The notes beneath the pieces were generated by a model, which made no database searches, had not been told where the DNA came from, and saw nothing but the letters and a program-made list of their open reading frames with translations. 64,000 bases of DNA from Porites lobata (Eukaryota > Cnidaria > Anthozoa > Scleractinia > Poritidae): positions 613,501-677,500 of the forward strand of contig CALNXK010000041.1 of the NCBI GenBank assembly GCA_942486035.1, given 5' to 3'. Positions 56,650 to 64,000 of the stretch are shown here, piece by piece. Numbering within the stretch: the first letter of the stretch is position 1; every line of letters starts with the position of its first letter. The translations under genes and the position numbers were made by a program.

Positions 56650-59600
56650 AATGTCAGAACAAACAGGCAGAAAAACAAAAATGAATAGAGCTAAAGCGCA
56701 GAAAGCAATTTTTTTTTCAAATCATGTTTCATTCATTCTTTCGATTAAATGACGATTTCGGTTTCTCGATCTTATAAAAGTTTCCTACATTCACTGTTAG
56801 TACTGTTACGTAACAGACACAGCGTGAGCATGCACACATTGGTAAAATTATATCCCCCAATATTATCTGTTTAGGCATCAAAGATAAGGCGTGTAGGCGA
56901 TTCATTAAAAAAAAAAAGAAAAGGTTGGCTTGGTTCTTTTACAATACAGTAGGTCGTTTTTTAGTCTTTCGTTGATGGTAGATGCAAACTTAGTTTGAAC
57001 GGAACTGAAAATACTGTTGAAAACAGATTATGGCAAAGTTCATTTTCTTTTTGGTTAAATACAGTAAAATTAAGAAACACTGGATGCGATAGAGCCTTAT
57101 AAACCCAACTTAAACCCAATATATTTGCAAAGTGCTAAGATAAGGTTAGAAGAAGCTGCATGCCTAGGCCTTCTCGCCGGTTCGTCAAAAGAAAGAAAAG
57201 ATAAACTGGTAATTAATTTTGCGGGCCGTATGTAGAATTGTTTATACGGTGAGGGGGGTTAAACATTATCAACCTATGAAACAAAATAAAGATGAATAAA
57301 ATCGTAAATTAAACTGCATTTCCTCTGTGAAGTCCATGAATGTATTTTAATATAATTTTCCACCATAAACACGGGGTTCATATTTTTGTGCGAGGGCGGG
57401 AGTTCAGGTTTAAGCCTCACAAAACATTTTAACTAGCTACTTAGCTGTAGAGTTTTTTCCTTACGTAATAATGTAGTGCATTTGCTTGCTTACACGGTTG
57501 AAGGATATGGGCAAGTCAAATAATCTTTGTGGCATTATCGCTTCTTTTTTATGAAGGTAGAGAAAACCGAGAAAAAAGGTGAAAACATCCAAAAGGAGGA
57601 AGAAGAAAAAAAAATAGGAAAAAAGACAAAAAAAGAAGCCGAGGACAGCTGGAAATCAAATACGTCAGTTTTAATATTTATCAGCCACATAAGTCATTTT
57701 CATTCTTAGACTTTTTCCGGTATATTAATAAACTTTGACACTTAACTTCAATTACAGTAACCTTGTTTGTCCTTTGACAGACCAAGATCCAATAAAACTT
57801 TGTTGCAGCAATGCATGATGTTTCGTACTTCCGATATTAAAATGTGTAAAATGTCTTCATTGAGGTATTCAAGTGGACAATAATACGTCAGTAAAAGACT
57901 GTGTAATAATTTTCACCTTCCAAATGGAACTTAAAAAGCAAGTAAACTTGAGCAATCAACAATGTATTAGAACTCTGTATGTTCTTCTCCCAAGACCCAC
58001 AAAAAAGCTGTTTTCCTGTAAGCAAAAATCATATGATCGTCAATGATTCCCGTGTAAAAACTTCTGCATCGATGTGGTCATGTTGACATTAAAGTTACAA
58101 TGAAAGACTCAGTTGTAATTTACTTTGGCGAATGGACCTCGGCGAAATACAAGGGAAATTGAGAAATCTTCGTTTAGAACTGTGCATTTTCTTAGATGGT
58201 ACAGTTTATAAGTGATTCTTTTTTTTGCAACCTTTGACCTCCGTCCCTTTCCGTCCCTTAAACTTTGCTTTAAATTACGTGGAGACAAGCAAGCTGTGGA
58301 AGTTTTCAAACTAAATCAGGCACACTTTAACCCTTACTCAACTTCGCTTTTTTCCGCACGTGAGGGCATTGTCACATCGCAGCATTGTGCAACATTCTGT
58401 CTTCGTTTTCCAACTTGATCAGGTGCGTCAACCATTTGTTAAAACACAAAGGGTTGTAAATATAAACACTAAATATAAAAGCAAATTGAGAACTTTTTTA
58501 TAGCTACTTCCAGTAAAGGGAAAAGGATTTCAGTCAAAGAAACTTACCTCATGAAAAATAAATAATGTCGCGTGAACAGCAACGCCTCGTGCACGTCGAG
58601 CGGCGCGTGCCGAATGCCTCACGCGGCTCGTGCACATGCACATGACAAAATTGGCTTTCTCTATTCAATTTCCGCCGATGTTTGCGGTGGTTCTGATGTT
58701 TGGTTTAACAGATAAATGCTAGCCAATGATTAATGTGTTTATCTTCATCAATACAGACCTAGCGACATAAAAACAAAGATAACGTAAAAGCCTTTTAGTT
58801 GGATCTTTTTTACTCATTTATCAAAAAAGTGGTGAAATCAGTTAAATCCTTTTGTGCGTTTTTGTTTTGTTTTGGCTTTAAAATGCTAACATTTTTTTGT
58901 ACGCTGGTCTTTTTTGTTTTGAGTGCATAGTTACTCTAAAAGGCTGACAGAAAATTTTATATGATTTTGTTACACGTATTTGATGTATTCCTATTGTCTT
59001 CATTAAGTCCTATACATTACCTTTTTTGTCTTACGTCTTAGTCTATTAGGCTTCCTCTGAAAGCGAATGACGTTAAAATATTTCTAATGAATGCTCAAAT
59101 ATGCTCTACCTGCGGTTGTACTAGGAAGCTTATGTGGTATTATTTTTGACCACTTTGCTGCCTCGATCATGTATTACAGAGTCATGAAGAACTGTTTTTG
59201 AAGGAAGCAGTTTCATTGTCAGTTCTGTAGCCTTAACTAACCTACTGCTCTGGCGAATATGTTATTTCAAAGTCGGTATTTCATAGCTACCGGTGCCTTT
59301 CTAAAAGTGGCACTAATGACATTTTGGTTGAAGACAAATGAACTGCACAATCCGGCGAATTGCTTATCAGGGACAATTTTCATGTCAGTGTGCTATTTGA
59401 AGGCATCCAATGCAGCTGCGTCCATGGATATGTTTGTTTTTATTATGTATTTCACCATTATGGTAGCTCCTGAAACGTTTTTACTATTAAAAAGATAAAT
59501 TGCGCCTAAATATATACAAATAGCCTCAAATCTTTTGTTTTCTATGAACTGTACAACTTTTTACTTTTCTGTAAATAATACGGTTTTTTTATAAACTGAA

Positions 59601-60560
59601 CTTTCTTCCGGCCATTCAGGGGTCGAAATCCTTAACTGATCAGATCTATTTTATACGGCCTAATTATGTTTTTTTGCATAGTGAAGATCTAGCTATTACT
59701 AAAGGCCGTAAACTTACTCACGAAATACAGCAACAATTGAAGTGACCGAGGATCTTCGTAAAATGAAGTGGTTAATCCATTCTTTTTTGGAGCTCACTAA
59801 ATTATACTTATTTTACATTGGCTAAGAGATTTGCTCATCATCTTTCTTAGGATATGATTATTTCTTTTTTTAACCTTTATATCTCTCTCTTCATAGGGTC
59901 ATAGGTTAACATTTTAACCTTATAGTTTCATTAAAACGCCGACCGGGAGTTTGCTAATTTTAAGTGAATTTCAGCGAACTGTCGGCGCAGTAAGGGGTAG
60001 TATCCTATTCCCTGAATCACTTCCTTCTATTTTGCTCAAAATGAAAACATTCAGAATATGTACAAAGTAAGAAACTAACAACACTTCGAACTAATGGCAA
60101 CCCAGCGGATTTAGTAATACTGGATATTTCGTAGACCATCAAAGGGTCATAGTTCGGGGGTCCTAGGGGGCCCTTGACCCCCCCCCCCCTTTTCCATTTT
60201 TCCGCAAAACGGTAGGAAAATGCTAAAAATAATAAAATAAAAGATCACAGCAAAATCCTAAAATTAACTGTTTTTGAATAACGAATCTCGGCCATCTTGC
60301 ATCCAAAACTTTCGCAAATACCATCGTTTGAAAGCTCGCATTGATCGAAATTTAATTTCTTTGCCATCGAAGATTTTTCGTCTGTGGCCAAATGTGATTT
60401 ATATAGACAACCTATTCGGTGCTCCTCGCCGTGTGACTCATCTAAATTTTGTGGTGTTGTCCCTTCCCTTTGTCCCTTTGTTGGTATCATGCTACGTTCG
60501 AATCGTGCAGGTCTTTTTCGGTTCCTACGTAAAATGGCATCAGAACGTATGGGGATAATA
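56650..60560. other. Intergenic, no gene seen
   Basis: AT-rich sequence without recognisable exons. Minor features are a purine-rich run near 57560-57650 (GGAGGAAGAAGAAAAAAAAA), a GC-rich patch near 58585-58640 with CGTGCAC boxes in both orientations, and a run of 13 C flanked by GGGGG near 60155-60190. A frame of 79 codons at 59259-59498 is hydrophobic but has no motif. Confidence 0.45.
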
Positions 60561-62563
60561 TATATATTTAGCCACAGCTAAAAGCGAAGCTCCCATTGAT
60601 AAACTTATAACTTAAATCAAACAATAATTTTGTATTCCACAAATCAGTTAACTTATGGGCACATTCATGTGACTTTTGAGGGAAAAGCTAAGTGATTTTG
60701 GAGTGAAACAAATTTTGTATCGAGTTGATATAGCCTTATATGTACACCCAAAAAATAGTCTTCGGTCACATTTAAGAGCAATGATGGCTCTTGATCACAG
60801 TAGATAAGGCGTGGAAAACAAATTCTTGGAAAACAAATCAGACCGAATTTTTTGCGTTCGACAAGTTTACAAATTCTTGCCAATAAATCTGGGTGCGTGC
60901 AAACAAATCTTTTATTTTTTTATACACCACATCTGAGGAGAAAGAGTACTATGAGGCGCTGTTTTTATCATACAGACTTCGTACAAAATGCAGTATTTCA
61001 CAATTTTTCAAGACAAATTGCATTCATTCAATATTCAGGACCATCGAAGCACGCGTGGACTTTTAATTAGCGAAACCGTTCAAAAAATTTCCAAAATCAC
61101 CGATACGGCCAGCCGGTTCTAACTTTTGACAAGCGCCAAATTTGCGAAGAAATTTTAAAAGAGTTACGCTGTGATAAAGAATTTATTGAGTCTATTTTTT
61201 ATTAACGGTTTTATAACGATGTGTAATCTTAAAAAGCGTTTGATACGCTTGGCATTTTGAGTACTCCTGCAAGCGATGTTTATGAACGGCTGAAAACAAA
61301 CGGCAAAGCGATGAAAACTACACTTTTGAGACTACCAAAAATCAATAAAGAAAAATAATTCGATAGAACATTTACAGAGACAACAATTTTCATTCACGAA
61401 AACAAATGAGTATTTAAGTGTGTCTAAGAATCCTCAAGTCTTTACTAGTAAGCTTAAAGTTTATGTTTTAAGCCGCCGGTTTCCCGGTGTTGGCTGTTTT
61501 CAAAGATGAACTCACGACAAGAAAATCGTTCAAAGCTTTCTTTCTACAGCCAAAATTATAACTAAATATTCTTCGGAAAGTTTTTTCTTTCTATTTACGG
61601 TGAATTAATATCGACTAAAGGCTTTTTAAAGTTCTGTAAGCTTAAGCTTATATCAAACCTCATACGAGGTCAGATCAGTGTCTCAGTCAAATCTTAATAC
61701 AAACGTGCATAAACTAGCTTCATAAACTGCGCCGCTGGACTTCATGAAATTAGATTTAAATACAATAATTACTCAGGCTTACCATATTTCGAGATGCAGC
61801 TCCTGAAAGCTATCAAGTAAGGCAAGGATCGCTTGAGCCTTTATAATTCTCGTACGCATCCAGCAAGGTGAAAAACAAAAACGATGCCACCCGAAATCGG
61901 ATTATCGGCTTTGACAAGCGACGCATTTTTCAACCAAAAACCCAATAAACAAACCAGCCATGAATAAGAGAACACTCTTGATAGCAGCTGTGTTTCATTT
62001 TGTACATCCAGTGGAAAAAGACAGTTAAAAACATCACAAGTTGACTCAAAACTCTGTCAGCTTCAGCTGTCAAAGTAAACAACTTTCAAGATGCTGCATA
62101 CATTTTACGCATGAACTCACCTGTCAAATTTTAACCAATCAGAGCATAAAAATTGGACGTGGAGCGTGACCAACACGTGACCATGGTAAGAAAAAATCTT
62201 CTCCGCCTGTATCTTAAAAAAACTGGCTGAATTTTTGCGTCTGAGGTCAGTTTGAAATCAAAATCGTAATAGTGCGGGGTGATACTGACATAAACACAAC
62301 ATATTTGTTGTGAATTTAAAACGAAAGTAAACGTGAGCCTGCGATCATTTTAAAACGAGTAAATTTTTAGCGGATAACTTCAAAAAATACTCAACCTTGG
62401 TGGGTCGACACCTGAGCCCGCGATACGGTCAGGTGATAGTGGTCAGCGGATACCCTGTTTTGACAGCTGTCATTTGATGACAACATTGATGTGCCATCAG
62501 CTTTCTCCTGGGCTTCCAAAGTAGCTAGTAAGTGTGAGAGTAAACATTGGTATGCCTGTGGTG

Positions 62564-62588
62564 CGGACGGACGGTCGGTCGGTCGGTC
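62564..62588. repeat. GGAC/GGTC tetranucleotide run
   Basis: GGACGGAC passes into five GGTC units. Confidence 0.85.
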
Positions 62589-62643
62589 ACGTGATTACCA
62601 AATTTTCTGGAATGGGTAGATTTCCTTAGCTATGGGGCTCCGC

Positions 62644-62670
62644 CCACGCGCGCGCTTCGCGCGCGCGTGG
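62644..62670. repeat. CG-rich perfect hairpin
   Basis: CCACGCGCGCGC, a TTC loop and the exact complement: 12 paired bases, almost all C-G alternation, with GCTCCGC directly on both sides. It lies near the right end of the possible 2.1-kb element and may be its sub-terminal hairpin. Confidence 0.9.
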
Positions 62671-62978
62671 AGCTCCGCTATTAAAGAGGGTGCTAATGGA
62701 GGTACCCATTTCTCAGTTAACTACTATTGTTTCAGCCAAATATCAATTAAGTACTATTTTTTTTGGCCAATTCTCAGTTAACTACTAATTTTGGTCAGCT
62801 ATTAACTTTCAATTTCCTACAGCGAATATTGTTCCGTCATAACCCGAATCAGTTCCTTCTTTGAGCAAGTCTATCACTTTTGGGGGTAGGCCCTCATAAA
62901 ATCAAGGTATAAATTTACGTGAACTTTGCCACTAGTACAATTTATTAGTAACTGAAAATATGAATAGTATAACCATCA

Positions 62979-63910
62979 TTAGTATATACACACTCGGTGA
63001 TCTTGGTAATTCAAGCAATCTGATTAATCTGATTGGTTAGCAATCTCGGACTATGGCGTTATATTCACTGCGCCAGGCGGTGAATATAAAGCAGAACAAA
63101 ATCGCTGTCGTGAACTGGGTGTTTTGCCAAAGTTTCATACTAAAGCCTTTTTGAAAATACACGAATATCCAAGTGCTGATGACTTTGAAGGCAAGAAAAG
63201 ACTTTATGGTGTTTAAACAGCGTGATTTATTATGAAGTGGTTTACTGTAGCTGACTTTTTGTACGCTCGAAGCTATGTAGTTTACCACTACAGAGGAAAA
63301 CGAGGTCGCTTTGTCACTGTTTTGTGATTTCAGGATTTTCTCGCGAGGCCAATTTTGCCTATAAATAGAAGTTAATTTATGGTGAAAAGAGGAAGGCAAA
63401 TATTTTCGAAAATTTTACGTGCCAGCAAGTTATAATTAACAAGGCAAAGGACTTTGGAGATAACAACGCTCACCTTGATCGTAGCCGTTGTTGACAGCAT
63501 TTGCAAGAAGCGACGAAGAACACTTTCTCATTCACGGTGAGTTGACAGAAACAAATAAAGCTCTACTTTTCTTCTCAGAATTGGGTGGTAATTTAAATTT
63601 TCGGTGTTTTCTTTTAAACCGTTGATGCTAAAGCTTACAAAACTCGATACAAAAAGATTAAAACTATCATTTGCCATGTTTAAAAGATCTAACTTTTGCG
63701 CATCCACTGTTTACGGCTTCGTGTTCCAGCATGAATTCACCCGTCAATCAAACTAATCGTTTTTTGATGGTTTCCTTTCTGATTCCATTGAGATCACTTC
63801 GTGTGAATATACTAAAACAATTATTCACCTCAGGCTCAGTTGATATTTTTGAATAATCCCCGAGACGAACAATATTAACTTCGCCTTCGGCGAATAATTG
63901 TTAAATATGA
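62979..63910. mobile_element. ~0.9-kb inverted-repeat element, copy 2
   Basis: It matches the copy at 30455-31352: ATTAGTATATACACACTCGG at the left, AGATCACTTCGTGTGAATAT near 63790, then the palindromic module AACAATTATTC to GAATAATTGTT. Between them GGCAAGAAAAGACTT and AATCTGATTGGTT are shared. A minus-strand frame of 120 codons (63037-63399) inside it is not shared in the other copy and is not a gene. Confidence 0.65.
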
Positions 63911-64000
63911 CACCAGCCTCATAGATACAGACGCACCAGTCATGATCTCGTACCCATCTTCCCGACATGGTCATGCATGTCCTGCTATAAACTACTTCAA

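Larger units (their letters stand above)
60565..62695. mobile_element. Possible 2.1-kb non-autonomous element
   Basis: The left end carries TAAAAGCGAAGCTCC (60579-60593). The right end, on the minus strand, carries TAATAGCGGAGCTCC just outside a CG-rich hairpin. The inverted match and the text GGTCAGGTGATAGTGGTCAG suggest an anthozoan element. No transposase or reverse transcriptase frame is present. Ends are approximate. Confidence 0.4.

Noticed and set aside
63037..63399. 120-codon minus-strand frame
   Set aside because: It lies inside a non-coding repeat element and is not kept in the other copy at 30455-31352.

Overview
This window looks like nuclear DNA from an animal, most probably a cnidarian and plausibly a stony coral. 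It is AT-rich and carries spliced genes with GT-AG introns. Its proteins are typical of animals: a kinesin, two rhodopsin-class receptors, a Ras-like GTPase and a tetrahydropterin enzyme. The spaces between genes are full of short palindromic or terminal-inverted-repeat elements that I recognise from anthozoan genomes. The assignment to a group rests on remembered repeat families and gene style, not on a database search.

Layout. Positions 3139-17447 (minus strand) hold an 18-exon kinesin with an N-terminal motor, 904 codons so far, open at its 3' end. All splice phases agree across the 18 exons. Its second intron contains a complete single-exon 6-pyruvoyl-tetrahydropterin synthase gene on the same strand (15638-16099). 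Other introns carry a tRNA-derived SINE, retroelement debris and several inverted-repeat elements. Positions 22969-25960 (minus) hold a two-exon class A GPCR of 341 aa. From 25961 to 46714 I find no convincing gene. That stretch holds a 63-bp minisatellite (27739-28150), elements with intact target-site duplications (29225-29498 and 40730-41052), a two-copy ~0.9-kb element and arrays built on GGAATCC/GGATTCC. Positions 46715-50622 (plus) hold a four-exon Ras-like GTPase of 217 aa near RERG/RASL. Its third intron contains two copies of a TAA-type MITE. Positions 52394-54509 (minus) hold a second two-exon GPCR (376 aa) with an intron at the same place as the first. From 54510 to the end there are only repeats and unexplained sequence.

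The genes do not form a pathway. The two receptors are evidently related, and the small GTPase and kinesin are independent signalling and cytoskeletal genes. The most interesting points are these: the GTPase has unusual residues at three positions of the GTP site; the kinesin motor has an insertion of about 60 residues just before switch II; the PTPS gene is nested and intronless; the minisatellite has a period of 63 that leaves frames open on both strands; and two retroelement fragments share a hammerhead-like hairpin motif. I found no bacterial-type system, CRISPR array or defence island.
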